32,000 nucleotides of DNA. It comes from Christensenellaceae bacterium. Its GTDB lineage: Bacteria > Bacillota > Clostridia > Christensenellales > UBA1750. The DNA is taken from contig JAITGM010000024.1 in the NCBI GenBank assembly GCA_031280685.1, positions 1 to 32,000 of the forward strand, given 5' to 3'. The translations under genes were made by a program, and so were the position numbers. A model generated the notes under the pieces. It did no database searches. It was not told the origin of the DNA and was given only the letters and a program-made list of their open reading frames with translations. Of this stretch, positions 1 to 7,457 are shown in pieces. Position 1 is the stretch's first letter. Each line of letters begins with the position of its first letter.

Positions 1-224
1 AAAAGGGAGGGAGAAGTCCGTTATATCCTTCTGCGACTGGTTCCAGCGTGATATTCCCTCACTCCGGTGGGGGAATTTTATTTTATTACGCCTGGGGGAA
101 ATTTTGCTTGACATTTACACCCGTTTTTAGGGAACACCGAATTTTATCAAAAAATGCGGCCTTATGGTTATTCGCAAAAACAATCGAATCAGCAAATAGC
201 ACAGAATCGCAAAACCAAATAAAA

Positions 225-269
225 CCCGCCTACGCTCGTTGGAAAAATTCAAAATCCGGCGGGCTTTTT
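225..269 (+). terminator. Possible intrinsic terminator ahead of the mobile-element scar
   Basis: CCCGCC at 225-230 can pair with GGCGGG at 258-263, followed by C and five T (265-269). The loop is long (27 nt), which weakens the call. It sits before a ribosome-binding site (GAAGGGAG, about 275-282). Bases 1-224 hold no gene I can support: the reading frames there are short, AT-richer than the rest of the window and resemble nothing I recognise. Confidence 0.35.
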
Positions 270-278
270 GCATTGAAG
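252..278 (+). repeat. Short direct repeat, copy 1 (terminator tail plus leader)
   Basis: These 27 bases match 951-977 with three differences, all A/G exchanges. Both copies consist of a GGC/GCGG stretch, a CTTTTTGCATTG core and the beginning of a ribosome-binding site, and both stand just before a small mobile-element reading frame. They look like a duplicated intergenic leader or terminator unit of the element. Confidence 0.55.
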
Positions 279-295
279 GGAGCAAATCACGATGA

Positions 296-409
296 ATCAA
301 AACCGGCAAGAGCCGTCTGCGGAACTACATCGGGACGCTGGACGAAATCACCATGAAAGGGATTGACCGCTGTATCGCGGTCAGTATGGGTTTAGACCAT
401 GAAGAATGA
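296..409 (+). pseudogene. MazF/PemK-like toxin, C-terminal remnant
   Basis: The frame from 296 to the TGA at 407-409 reads a C-terminal tail with SRLRNYIGTLDEITMKGID and later AVSMGLDHEE. This matches the usual end of MazF/PemK-family endoribonuclease toxins: a short basic strand, a leucine-aspartate turn, then an amphipathic helix ending in S-x-G-L. The body of the toxin is missing, because an in-frame TGA lies directly upstream at 293-295. An ATG at 292 behind a good ribosome-binding site opens another frame that ends after 24 codons. I read this as a deletion scar in which the old start region was joined out of frame to the old end. The family call rests on a short segment. Confidence 0.45.
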
Positions 410-593
410 CAAGCGCAAAACCGACAAGCCAATGCTGCTTACCCTGTGCGCCCGGTGCGCGGCGCAATTTTATAATTCGGACGAGTATATCATCCGGCGC
501 ACCAACAGGAACCAGAACATCAAAGAGCTTTGCTGCTACTGCGGGTGCAGGAGTGGCTTCGACTATACGGTGAAACGGAGAGCAAGACGATGA
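399..593 (+). CDS. Small Cys-rich mobile-element protein, 64 aa
   Basis: The ATG at 399 overlaps the end of the MazF-like frame, as expected for a translationally coupled accessory gene. The protein is basic and has a CARC pair near residue 19 and a CCYCGC cluster near residue 46, a spacing that suggests a small zinc-ribbon fold. It ends in KRRARR. Small Cys-rich proteins of this sort are frequent cargo of integrative and conjugative elements in gut Firmicutes. I do not recognise a named family and assign no function. The next gene starts inside its stop codon region (590). Confidence 0.55.
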   Translation: MKNDKRKTDKPMLLTLCARCAAQFYNSDEYIIRRTNRNQNIKELCCYCGCRSGFDYTVKRRARR

Positions 594-715
594 GCATATT
601 CTACAACTCCATCGGTATTGTCGATTTGCCGGGCGAGGATGAAATGGTGGAATATTTCAAACAGCGCAAAGCGCGGCGGCAAGCCGAGCAAGCGAAACAA
701 GTCAAGACAGCGTAA
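590..715 (+). CDS. Small hypothetical mobile-element protein, 41 aa
   Basis: The ATG at 590 overlaps the TGA of the previous gene (591-593), so the two are probably co-translated. The product starts MSIFYNSIGIVDLPGEDE, then has a strongly basic, probably helical C-terminal half (KQRKARRQAEQ). No family is recognised. Overlap with its neighbour and a position between mobile-element pieces support it as a real, short cargo gene; its size keeps confidence moderate. Confidence 0.5.
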   Translation: MSIFYNSIGIVDLPGEDEMVEYFKQRKARRQAEQAKQVKTA

Positions 716-791
716 CGCTGTCATTTAGCGGTGAAAGCCGCAAGCGGAGTAGCCTTTCGGTCACTCCGCCTACATACTTCCTTACTGTTAG

Positions 792-811
792 CCCGCCGTG
801 AGCGGGTTTTT
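792..811 (+). terminator. Intrinsic terminator after the small cargo genes
   Basis: CCCGC (792-796) pairs with GCGGG (802-806) over a 5-nt loop and is followed by five T (807-811). It ends the 399-715 gene pair. The remaining gap up to 990 shows no gene I can support; a frame around 850-960 reads words such as YELRVIAEITKPN that look like a decayed coding remnant. Confidence 0.5.
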
Positions 812-950
812 GCCATGTCTGAGGGCAAAATCTCGAAACCTCCTTTTACAGATGAAAAAAGCCCGATTTTAGCTTGCGCGAGTATGAACTTCGCGTGATC
901 GCCGAAATCACAAAACCGAATACAAATCACTTAAAGCCTACCCAAAATAC

Positions 951-977
951 AAATCCAGCGGACTTTTTGCATTGGAG
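951..977 (+). repeat. Short direct repeat, copy 2
   Basis: Second copy of the 252-278 unit, 24 of 27 bases identical. It supplies the T-tract and most of the GGAGGAG ribosome-binding site (974-980) for the DUF4314 gene at 990. Confidence 0.55.
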
Positions 978-989
978 GAGAAAAACAAT

Positions 990-1280
990 ATGCCAGATTT
1001 CAGATTAGGTGGGAGGGAAGCCCGCGAACGTCTTGCAAATCGCTACCCTGTTGGAACGCGGATTGAATTGCAGAGCCTCTGCAACGACGAACCGGGGATG
1101 TCGACCGGCTTGTGCGATACCGTGACAGGCCATGATGACCAGCCAAGTCTCTTAATGGCTTGGGACAATCATCGCAGCCTTTCGCTGCTCCCCGGCGAGG
1201 ATAGTTTCCGCATCCTCGCTCCCGAAGAAGTCATGGAAGAACAAACCGAATCACAGGACGAAGGGATGGCGCTGACATGA
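990..1280 (+). CDS. DUF4314 domain protein, 96 aa
   Basis: The protein contains RYPVGTRIELQSL near residue 18, a turn with TGLCDTVTGHDD, and WDNHRSLSLLPGEDSFRIL near residues 60-80. This is the pattern of the DUF4314 family, a small beta-barrel-like domain of unknown function that is common in integrative elements and phages of Firmicutes. The ATG at 990 follows GGAGGAG by nine bases; a TTG at 972 in the same frame lies inside that ribosome-binding site region and is less likely. The C-terminus is acidic (EEVMEEQTESQDEG). Its TGA (1278-1280) overlaps an ATG at 1277 that probably started the next gene. Confidence 0.7.
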   Translation: MPDFRLGGREARERLANRYPVGTRIELQSLCNDEPGMSTGLCDTVTGHDDQPSLLMAWDNHRSLSLLPGEDSFRILAPEEVMEEQTESQDEGMALT

Positions 1281-1650
1281 CCAATACATGGCCGTGTGGA
1301 TTGCCCGGAAGAGATCGACCGCATCGCCAAACAGATGCAGCAGGCGGGGATCGAGGACTGCGTGTACTTGCGTATGCAAACAGCCATCCCTCAGATTGAC
1401 AGGGACGTGTTCACCGATATGGCTGACTTGGATGTTCTTAATGACATCGCACAGCGGTACGCGGAGATGGATACTGACGAGAAAATGCATTACAAGGCCG
1501 CGCTGACGCTTGCCTATCCGCTGACTCTTTCCGAATGTCGTAATATCATAGACGCGCTGCCCGGATACGGCTGGCAGAAGGATTGGGACTCGCTTGGCGA
1601 CATCGAGCATCTGCTGTTGATCTACATTCGCATGGCCAGACAGGGTGAGG
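1277..1650 (+). pseudogene. Frameshifted and truncated mobile-element accessory gene
   Basis: The likely original start is the ATG at 1277, which overlaps the DUF4314 stop in an ATGA. That frame reads MTNTWPCGLP and then loses coding character, while the neighbouring frame continues from about 1300 with PEEIDRIAKQMQQAGIEDC and runs open through IDALPGYGW to about IYIRM near 1635. A single-base indel near 1300-1310 explains this. Past about 1640 the frame runs antisense to the surface-protein fragment, so the natural 3' end is gone; the frame stops only at 1727. The sequence resembles accessory proteins found beside antirestriction genes on clostridial integrative elements, but I cannot name the family. 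Confidence 0.5.
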
Positions 1651-1912
1651 TTGCCCTGCGGCAACGCAATAAAGACGTTGCCCGCCGCGTCGGTTTCTCC
1701 GCCGCCGATGCCCGCGCCACCGCTTGAAGCCTGCGCCGTGACTGTGCCGCCACTGATGGTAAGGTAATGTTGCCACCCAACTGATTTCGACTGCAGCCGA
1801 TACCTGCAGCGGAACTGCTATAAGATGTAACTGCCGCGAGCGAACCGCTGCCGTCAAGGCTATCCGGCTTCTGTACCGGCTCTAAACTGATGATGAATCT
1901 GACGCCGTCCCG
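1614..1912 (-). pseudogene. Fragment of a Gly-rich repeat surface protein
   Basis: On the minus strand one frame reads GSLAAVTSY, SSAAGIG and LGGNIT, and after a frame change near 1765 another reads ISGGTVTAQASSGGAGIGGG and then GNVFIA and GNLTLSGHANV. Alternation of GG-N-I-T, I-S-G-G-T-V and GGAGIGGG is characteristic of large beta-helix adhesins of gut bacteria. Only about 100 residues remain, with no start, anchor or signal peptide, and at least one frameshift. It overlaps the end of the accessory pseudogene, so a recombination junction lies near 1630-1650. Bases 1913-2070 contain nothing I can support. Confidence 0.5.
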
Positions 1913-2073
1913 CACTGATGCGCGAAGCCGGACTGGAGGAATGCGTTGCCGAGATACCGGAAAGCACAGACGAGAGCAGTGGCAGACGAAGACATGATGC
2001 GGCAACATGACCCGATCGAAAGAACCGCTTTTGTAATTTTACCGCCCATCTGCTATACCAAACAAAGCAAATC

Positions 2074-2101
2074 ACAGGGCACCTTCTTCAGAATGCCCTG
2101 T
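2074..2101 (-). terminator. Probable terminator of the 5883-2154 operon
   Basis: ACAGGGCA (2074-2081) and TGCCCTGT (2094-2101) form a perfect 8-bp stem with a 12-nt loop. Read on the minus strand it is followed by GATTTGCTTTGTTTGG, a moderately T-rich tail. It lies about 50 bases beyond the stop codon of the glycoside hydrolase gene. Confidence 0.45.
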
Positions 2102-2153
2102 CACGCATGAAAAACCTTGAATTTAGGCTGTTTTTCATTCCGCCACCAGGCGC

Positions 2154-4298
2154 TCAGATCAGCAATTCCACCGAGGCGAACTCATCGAGCCGATCGATCT
2201 CAATCAAGGCCTCGCCGTCCTGCTCGCTCACGTGCAGGCCCTCGCCCCAAAGCATGGATTGCCCGCGCAGCCTGCCGCTCCGCAAGGGAACGCAAACCTT
2301 CACGCCATGCACGGGCACCACTTCCTTCATCGGGCGCATCGAACTGCCGCTCGCGTTCACAAAGGCGATAACTAGGCGGTTTTCATCCTCTTGCCCGGCA
2401 ATTGCGCTGATGTGCACGCTGCGCGGGGCCTTAGCGCGCAGCAAATACTCCTCGCCGGAGGCATAATCCACCGCATTGCGGTAGATCTCGGTAAAATCCT
2501 CGTGCCCGTTGGTGAAACAGAGCGCATCCGTTTGATTGGCGAAGTACACCACGCGCCCCTTACCGTATTCCCCCGCGAAAATGACGGGATAGTCCGTGCG
2601 CAGATCGGGAACCCAGGCATATTCCGGCGGCTGGTTCAAAATGGTGGGAATATAGCTGCTCACGCTGCAGCGACCTTGGTCTGTTTTCCTGCAGAGCAGG
2701 GTTTCGCCGGCGTTCATAAGCATGTCGGTATCCCCCAAGCCCTTGAGCACGGGATGGTCGCGGCCGGTGACGAGCTGGTAACTATCGGCCTTGGTGTTTT
2801 GCACGCGGCCGGTGAAGTGAAGGCCAAAGAGCCTGGCCAGCCCAAAATCGCGCCGCTCCTTCCCCGTTTCGTCAAAAAGGGAGGTTTTATACGAGGCGAC
2901 CACCCCGCCTCCGTTTTTGACGTACTGCTCGATGATGTCGATCTCGGCCTCGCTCATCAGCGCGGCATTGGGGATCAGCAGTGCCTTCACGCCGCGCAGC
3001 CGATCAAGGCTCAGGTTTTCGTCGGTCACAAAACCGAACTGAATATGGCTTTCGAGCAGCACGCGCTCAATGCCGCGCAGGGCCACGGCGTATTGATCGA
3101 CCCTTTCGTCATCGCTGGTGAAGCGGTCGCGGCTCTTGTTGGAGTAGTAGACGGCTACGTCCATGGCCGGCCTGGTGTCAGAGAGCCTGACCGAGTTCTT
3201 CGCCAGGTAGCCAAAAATCGCCTTTTCGCTGTAGGCGTTGCGGCGGTCGAGCGTCCTGGCCGGGTGCTGGCCGTTGAAGTAGCAGTTCCAAACGCCGCCG
3301 CCCGCGGCCGCGATTTCCCAAAGCCACAGCCTGGTTTCCAGCGTGGGGGCCGCAATATAGCGCTGCTTGGTGCCATTGCCGCCGGTGACGATGACGGGCT
3401 GCTTGCGCTCATCCAGTGCGCGCGAAAAGCGAATCGTCGTGCCCGCGTTGCTGATGATGTCATAAGGCCTTTTATTGGTCGAGTCGATGAAGACGCAGCT
3501 GACGATGAAGTCAAAGCTCTTGCGGGCGTTGTCGTGGTCGATGCCGGTCATCTTGCTGAAGCCGGAATTGAGCATGTCGAAAATTTCGGCGCAATAGACC
3601 TTTTCTTCGCCGAAGGCCTTGACCGCAGCGCGCAGCCTTTCGATGTGCTCATCGGCCTTTTTGGCCTTCCAGGCGCGGTATTTCGCAAAGCCGGGTAAGT
3701 CGAGCGCTTCCGCGATGCCCATGCCGGCCGGCACGCGCGGAATCTCCTCGCCGCTCTCTTCAAAGAAGAGATCCCGGCAGTTTTTGCAATAGCAGGGGCC
3801 GGAATCGAAGCCCAGCGCGTTTTGCCAAATGCCGTCAATCTCGTAGGTCTGCAAAAGGTACCTGATATAGGCCACGGCATGCTCCTGGGTGTAGTACGAG
3901 TTATAGCACGGCCGCATAATCCGCACCGAGGCGGGATTGGCCGCCACGACCTTCGGGTTTCCGTCCTGATCGGCAGCAAACCAGTCAGGATGCAGCTCAT
4001 AGCGCCACTGCTCCACGCCGCGGAAGTCCACCCGCACCAGCACGTGCATGCCCGCCGCGTGCACGGCATGGCAGATTTCGCCCAGCAAGTCGCGTCCATC
4101 GCGGAAGATATTCTCGTTGGCCATTTCCAGGGGGTTTTCAAAAAAATCCTTGACGCCGCCGGCGTTGACCACCAGGCAGTTCGTATTGGATTCCTTCATA
4201 TAGTTCACAACGCCCGCAGCGTCATAGCCGATGATGTCGATTTCGCGCAGAACCGTCTGCAAAAAGCGCAGGTTGTGGTTATACCATTGCCTAGCCAT
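2154..4298 (-). CDS. Putative glycoside hydrolase (GHL6-like) with trimerisation domain, 714 aa
   Basis: The N-terminal ~350 residues look like a TIM barrel of the hypothetical glycosyl hydrolase 6 (GHL6) group: NTNCLVVNAGG, HVLVRVDFRGVEQW, RPCYNSYYTQEHAV, then EIDGIWQNALGF with a Cys cluster (CYCKNCRDLFFEE). Residues ~390-620 resemble the Rossmann-like trimerisation domain of GH42 beta-galactosidases: DVAVYYSNKSRD, VKALLIPNAALMSEAE, YVKNGGGVVASYKT, GKGRVVYFANQTD. A small beta domain closes the protein. There is no signal peptide, so it is cytoplasmic. The ATG at 4298 has AAGGGGGCG six bases upstream. It is the last gene behind an aldo/keto reductase and a metallo-hydrolase, suggesting breakdown of an imported oligosaccharide or sugar derivative. 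The substrate cannot be told from the sequence and GHL6 members are largely uncharacterised. Confidence 0.7.
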   Translation of the reverse strand: MARQWYNHNLRFLQTVLREIDIIGYDAAGVVNYMKESNTNCLVVNAGGVKDFFENPLEMANENIFRDGRDLLGEICHAVHAAGMHVLVRVDFRGVEQWRYELHPDWFAADQDGNPKVVAANPASVRIMRPCYNSYYTQEHAVAYIRYLLQTYEIDGIWQNALGFDSGPCYCKNCRDLFFEESGEEIPRVPAGMGIAEALDLPGFAKYRAWKAKKADEHIERLRAAVKAFGEEKVYCAEIFDMLNSGFSKMTGIDHDNARKSFDFIVSCVFIDSTNKRPYDIISNAGTTIRFSRALDERKQPVIVTGGNGTKQRYIAAPTLETRLWLWEIAAAGGGVWNCYFNGQHPARTLDRRNAYSEKAIFGYLAKNSVRLSDTRPAMDVAVYYSNKSRDRFTSDDERVDQYAVALRGIERVLLESHIQFGFVTDENLSLDRLRGVKALLIPNAALMSEAEIDIIEQYVKNGGGVVASYKTSLFDETGKERRDFGLARLFGLHFTGRVQNTKADSYQLVTGRDHPVLKGLGDTDMLMNAGETLLCRKTDQGRCSVSSYIPTILNQPPEYAWVPDLRTDYPVIFAGEYGKGRVVYFANQTDALCFTNGHEDFTEIYRNAVDYASGEEYLLRAKAPRSVHISAIAGQEDENRLVIAFVNASGSSMRPMKEVVPVHGVKVCVPLRSGRLRGQSMLWGEGLHVSEQDGEALIEIDRLDEFASVELLI

Positions 4299-4320
4299 AA
4301 AAACGCCCCCTTATGTAAAC

Positions 4321-4992
4321 TCAGCCAAGGAACAGGGTGTTGTCGTGCCCAGGGATGACCAAATCAAAGCTCTGGGCGATGTTTTCGAGGGTTTCGGCCG
4401 CCCTTCTTTGCAGGGCTTCATCCGGCTGGAACTCCGTGCGGCGGTCGTCCAAGTGGTGCTTGGTCATCACCGCGTCCCCCGCGGCCAAAACCCGCTTGCC
4501 CCTGAAGCGAAAGGCCAGGCCGTGCAGCCTTTCGGTGTGGCCGGGCAGGGGCAGCGCGTAAATCCCCGGCAGGAACTCGCCGCACACCTCGGTGAAGCGG
4601 CCCTTTTCCATGCCGGAAGCTTCGGCGATGAGCGCCGCGTTGCCCGCGCCCGTCAGCCAGGGGGTGCCGGGGAAATAGTTCAACCCGTGCCAATGGTCGA
4701 AATGGTGGTGGGTCGAAAAGCAGTGGGTGATCGCCTCCGGCCCGAGGCCCGTGCGGCGGTTTAAGTCGAAATAATAGGCTTCCGCGCTCAGGCGAATGGT
4801 CGGGTCGAGGATCAGCCTATAGGGCCTGCCGTCAAAATCGCGCCCGCGAATCAGCACCGAGGAGCAGGTCGATGGATCGCCGCGCGGCGGGGACTCCGCG
4901 CTCTCGCCAAAGTAGCGGTTCCACTTGAGGTGGCCGTGCACCAGCACATCATAGTCCTCAATTTCGCCCTTGATTTCGGGAAAGATCTTCAT
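4321..4992 (-). CDS. Metallo-beta-lactamase-fold hydrolase, 223 aa
   Basis: The metal-binding signature HHHFDHWHG lies at residues 95-103 (H95, H97, D99 and H100 as the HxHxDH set). Further ligands are likely in PLPGHTERLHG, the Asp of LAAGDAVM and the His of VIPGHDNT near the end. This is the layout of a glyoxalase-II-like metallo-hydrolase with two metal ions in the cytoplasm. The N-terminus includes a DPSTCSSVLIRG strand and then ILDPTIRL, where a simple MBL protein would place its first strands. The start ATG at 4992 follows GAGGCG and is ten bases from the preceding stop (5002); the next gene begins 22 bases after its own stop. The context implies hydrolysis of a lactone, thioester or similar intermediate in the same sugar pathway. 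The substrate is unknown. Confidence 0.72.
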   Translation of the reverse strand: MKIFPEIKGEIEDYDVLVHGHLKWNRYFGESAESPPRGDPSTCSSVLIRGRDFDGRPYRLILDPTIRLSAEAYYFDLNRRTGLGPEAITHCFSTHHHFDHWHGLNYFPGTPWLTGAGNAALIAEASGMEKGRFTEVCGEFLPGIYALPLPGHTERLHGLAFRFRGKRVLAAGDAVMTKHHLDDRRTEFQPDEALQRRAAETLENIAQSFDLVIPGHDNTLFLG

Positions 4993-5001
4993 CGTCGCGC
5001 C

Positions 5002-5883
5002 TCACACATAGCGCTCGTGGATTTTTGACAGATCCACGCGGCCGGCAAGGTCGTCCATGATGGCGACGTTCTGCAAAACGCGCTCCTTGCTGCGCATGCC
5101 GATCAGCACCACATCCACGAGGGGGTTCGAGAGCACGAATTGGATCAGCGCGGCGGTGTAATCGAAGGCATCGCCAGGGCGGACAGCCTGCATCCAGCGC
5201 TGGAAGGTGCCCGAGGTCGTGGCGCGCATGGCGGCAATGCCCAGGCCGTTCTTTTCGGCTTCATAGAGCGCGCCAAAGGGGCGGCTTGGCTCGTAGGGGT
5301 GTTGAAAAAGGACGTTGTAGCAAAGCTGCACCGAATCGAAGCGGCCCGAGCGGAAGAATTCATACATGGCGCGGTTATTGTCTTCGGTGGTGAAGCCGAT
5401 ATGGCGCGCGACACCGTCCTTCTTCAGTTTTTCGAGGGCTTGAAGCGCGCCCTTTTCACCCAGAACGCGCTCCGCCTGCGCGTCGGTATACGAGCCGCCG
5501 TGCAGCTGCAATAAATCCACATAGTCGCGCCGAAGCCGCTTGAGGCTTTGCTCCGCCGAGCGCAGAACGTGGTCATAATCCGAAACGCCGCCCTCGTTTG
5601 AAAAAGCGGGGCACTTTGTGGCCAGGAAGATGCTCCCCGGATCCACGCCGCCGAGCACATCGCCAAAAAGGCTCTCGGATGCGCCGTTTCCGTAGCCCGG
5701 AGCGGTGTCGAAATAGCTGATGGAGTGCTTAAGCGCGGCTTCGAGCGCCCCATGCACCCGGCTTTTCGCTTCGTCAGAGGCAGGGTCGTACTCGTGCAGG
5801 TAGTTCTTAAGCCCCGCCACCGCCCCGCCAAAGCCGATGCGGCTCACAACGCGGCCAGTCTTGCCAAACACCGTGGTTTCCAA
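5002..5883 (-). CDS. Aldo/keto reductase, 293 aa
   Basis: The sequence is a typical single-domain AKR barrel: TTVFGKTGRVVSRIGFGG at the N-terminus and the catalytic tetrad D59, Y64, K90 and H128 in SYFDTAPGYG, FLATKC and LLQLHGGS. The GGSYTD after H128 is unusual for the family but does not remove a catalytic residue. The C-terminal half holds the NADP(H)-binding loop region (DVVLIGMRSKERVLQN). I chose the TTG at 5883, which follows GGGAGGGG by a normal gap and gives the family's usual beginning; an ATG 54 bases upstream would add 18 residues without family character. It is the first gene of the AKR-MBL-GHL6 run. By context it may oxidise or reduce a sugar or sugar-derived aldehyde; the exact substrate is unknown. 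Confidence 0.82.
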   Translation of the reverse strand: METTVFGKTGRVVSRIGFGGAVAGLKNYLHEYDPASDEAKSRVHGALEAALKHSISYFDTAPGYGNGASESLFGDVLGGVDPGSIFLATKCPAFSNEGGVSDYDHVLRSAEQSLKRLRRDYVDLLQLHGGSYTDAQAERVLGEKGALQALEKLKKDGVARHIGFTTEDNNRAMYEFFRSGRFDSVQLCYNVLFQHPYEPSRPFGALYEAEKNGLGIAAMRATTSGTFQRWMQAVRPGDAFDYTAALIQFVLSNPLVDVVLIGMRSKERVLQNVAIMDDLAGRVDLSKIHERYV

Positions 5884-5935
5884 AACGAATCCCCTCCCTA
5901 TATCGCCCTTGCATCCAACAGCTCTATATACAGGC

Positions 5936-5970
5936 ATTATAAGCCCAGGCTTTGGGAAAGGGAATCCCTT
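5936..5970 (-). promoter_or_regulatory. Promoter -10 and overlapping palindrome upstream of the aldo/keto reductase
   Basis: A perfect minus-strand TATAAT lies at 5936-5941, about 50 bases before the TTG start. There is no good -35 box at the expected distance. Instead a 13-bp perfect palindrome, AAGGGAATCCCTT (5958-5970), covers the -35 position, as an operator would. A second, weaker dyad around the CG of AACGTT (5986-6000) lies further upstream and faintly resembles LacI-family sites. Confidence 0.45.
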
Positions 5971-6007
5971 GAATTCACTTTTTCTTAATCAACGTTATCA
6001 GTGTTGC

Positions 6008-6038
6008 AAAAAGCGGCCGTCTTGCCCTTCGCGGCCGC
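6008..6038 (-). terminator. Intrinsic terminator of the maoC-like gene
   Basis: On the minus strand GCGGCCG and CGGCCGC (7-bp perfect stem, 12-nt loop) are followed by TTTTT. The structure lies about 40 bases downstream of the MaoC-like stop and separates it from the next minus-strand operon. Confidence 0.65.
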
Positions 6039-6076
6039 CGCGCCGCGTTGTTCCACGCAGCGACGCAATACGTCTC

Positions 6077-6529
6077 CTACGAACGCGCGGGCGCGCCGCC
6101 GGCCGGCCTGTCCTTCATCAGTCCGCGGGTCACGGCGCGAAAGACCTCCTTGCCCGCCTCGTTATAGGCGCGCACGGTGATCTCCGCGATGCCGCTGTAG
6201 TGGTTTCGCCGCCGAAGCGAGCTGATCTGCGCGCTAGCGCTCAGGCGGTCGCCCGGGCGAACCGGGAAGAGCCACTCGATGTTGTTGCTCATCCCCGCGA
6301 CGATGCCCCGATCCAGCACGCCAAGATCTAAAAAGCTGCGCCAAACCGCCATAAAGCTCATCACGCCCGGGGCAATCAGGCCGCCGAAATGCGTTTGCCT
6401 GGCATAGGCCTCGTCCGTGTGCACGGGCAGGGGGTCATAGGCCTTGGCAAAGGCCAGCATGCGCTCTTCGTCGATCACGGTGACGGGCAGCTCGTAAACC
6501 CTGCCCTCCTCCATTTCGTCAAAATACAT
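6077..6529 (-). CDS. MaoC-like (R)-specific hydratase, 150 aa
   Basis: Residues ~25-55 carry the hydratase-2 signature: FAKAYDPLPVHTDEAYA followed by FGGLIAPG, with the Asp and His that act as the catalytic pair in (R)-enoyl-CoA hydratases. The rest fits a single hot-dog domain, including NNIEWLFPVRPGDRL and a terminal VFRAVTRGLM strand. Such enzymes hydrate enoyl-CoA esters, or act on related acyl thioesters, in the cytoplasm. I used the ATG at 6529, which follows GGAGG by eight bases; a TTG immediately before it is the alternative. It stands alone, transcribed divergently from the ATP synthase operon, with a likely -10 (TATGAT) in the shared intergenic region. Its acyl chain preference and pathway cannot be inferred. 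Confidence 0.75.
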   Translation of the reverse strand: MYFDEMEEGRVYELPVTVIDEERMLAFAKAYDPLPVHTDEAYARQTHFGGLIAPGVMSFMAVWRSFLDLGVLDRGIVAGMSNNIEWLFPVRPGDRLSASAQISSLRRRNHYSGIAEITVRAYNEAGKEVFRAVTRGLMKDRPAGGAPARS

Positions 6530-6653
6530 CAAAAGGGCCTCCCTTCCTCACTATCGCCCCCTATCATACGCCTTATGGGGTTCGCTTTACAGGTCTTCCA
6601 GCGGTCTTTACATCAAATTCACTTCCGCGATGCCGGCCGGGGCGCCTTTCGGC

Positions 6654-6681
6654 TTGCAATCCAAATTCAAGGTGCTATAAT
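6654..6681 (+). promoter_or_regulatory. Promoter of the ATP synthase operon
   Basis: TTGCAA at 6654-6659 and TATAAT at 6676-6681 are 16 bases apart, and TG stands one base before the -10 (an extended -10, TGCTATAAT). It is the clearest sigma-70/SigA-type promoter in the window. It would give a leader of about 50 bases before the GTG start of the a subunit. Confidence 0.75.
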
Positions 6682-6738
6682 ACTCCCTATTATAGGCGGA
6701 TGGCGCTCGGATGCCGCCAGACGGGGAGGATTTTCAGC

Positions 6739-7404
6739 GTGGAGCTTGAGATCAGCCTATACCCAAAGCCATTTGAGGTTCTGGGCGTAAATGTTGGCCT
6801 GTCGGTAGTCGTCGCCTGGTGCGTCCTTGCGGTGGTGCTCGCGGCGCTCTTCCTCGTCCGGCTCTATGTAAACAAATTCCAGATGGAGCCCAAGGGCCTG
6901 CAGAACCTCCTCGAATACGTCATCGAGTCGATGTACGGCTTCGCCCGCGGCCACGTGGGCCTGTATGCCGAGTTCGTTGCGCCGATCTCGCTCACCCTGA
7001 TGATTTACGTTTTTTTCACCACCATCATCGAGCTGTTCGGCCTTCCGCCCGCGACCGAGGATCTAAACTGCACCATCGCATTGGGCTTGTGCTCCTTCAT
7101 CATGGTCAACGTCACCTCCATCCGCTTCAAAGGCGTGCGCGGGCGCATCCGCAACCTGGCCTCGCCTTCGTTCATCGTCTTTCCCATCAAGATTTTAACC
7201 GATATGATCGCGCCCTTTTCGATGGGCATCCGGCTTTTCGCCAATGTGCTCATCGGCGGGGTCATCATGCAGTTGATCTACGCCGTGGTGCCTGTGCTCT
7301 TGCCCGCCGCGCTCTCCGCCTACTTCAACGTGCTGCACATCGCCATCCAGACCTTCGTCGTCGGGCTGCTTTCCCTGACCTATATCGGCGAGGCCGTGGA
7401 ATAA
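6739..7404 (+). CDS. atpB: F1Fo ATP synthase subunit a
   Basis: This membrane subunit forms the ion half-channels beside the c ring. Five or six hydrophobic segments are visible. The conserved arginine lies in SMGIRLFANVLIGG (about R165), matching the essential RLF-N motif of helix 5, and the last helix has HIAIQTFVVGLLSLTYI, as in other family members. I chose the GTG at 6739 behind GGGGAGGA; this gives VELEISLYPKPF and 221 residues, a normal though compact length. An ATG at 6700 would add 13 residues and ignores the ribosome-binding site. No atpI-type gene precedes it. The c subunit gene follows after 53 bases. Confidence 0.93.
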   Translation: MELEISLYPKPFEVLGVNVGLSVVVAWCVLAVVLAALFLVRLYVNKFQMEPKGLQNLLEYVIESMYGFARGHVGLYAEFVAPISLTLMIYVFFTTIIELFGLPPATEDLNCTIALGLCSFIMVNVTSIRFKGVRGRIRNLASPSFIVFPIKILTDMIAPFSMGIRLFANVLIGGVIMQLIYAVVPVLLPAALSAYFNVLHIAIQTFVVGLLSLTYIGEAVE

Positions 7405-7457
7405 TCCGCGCCAGGCCTTTTTAGGATAGACTTAACGCAAGCAGGAGGAATTTCACC

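Noticed and set aside
2391-3698. A 435-codon open frame on the plus strand opposite the glycoside hydrolase
   Set aside because: It is antisense to a gene with recognisable domains and has no family words; long antisense frames are expected in GC-rich DNA with biased third positions.
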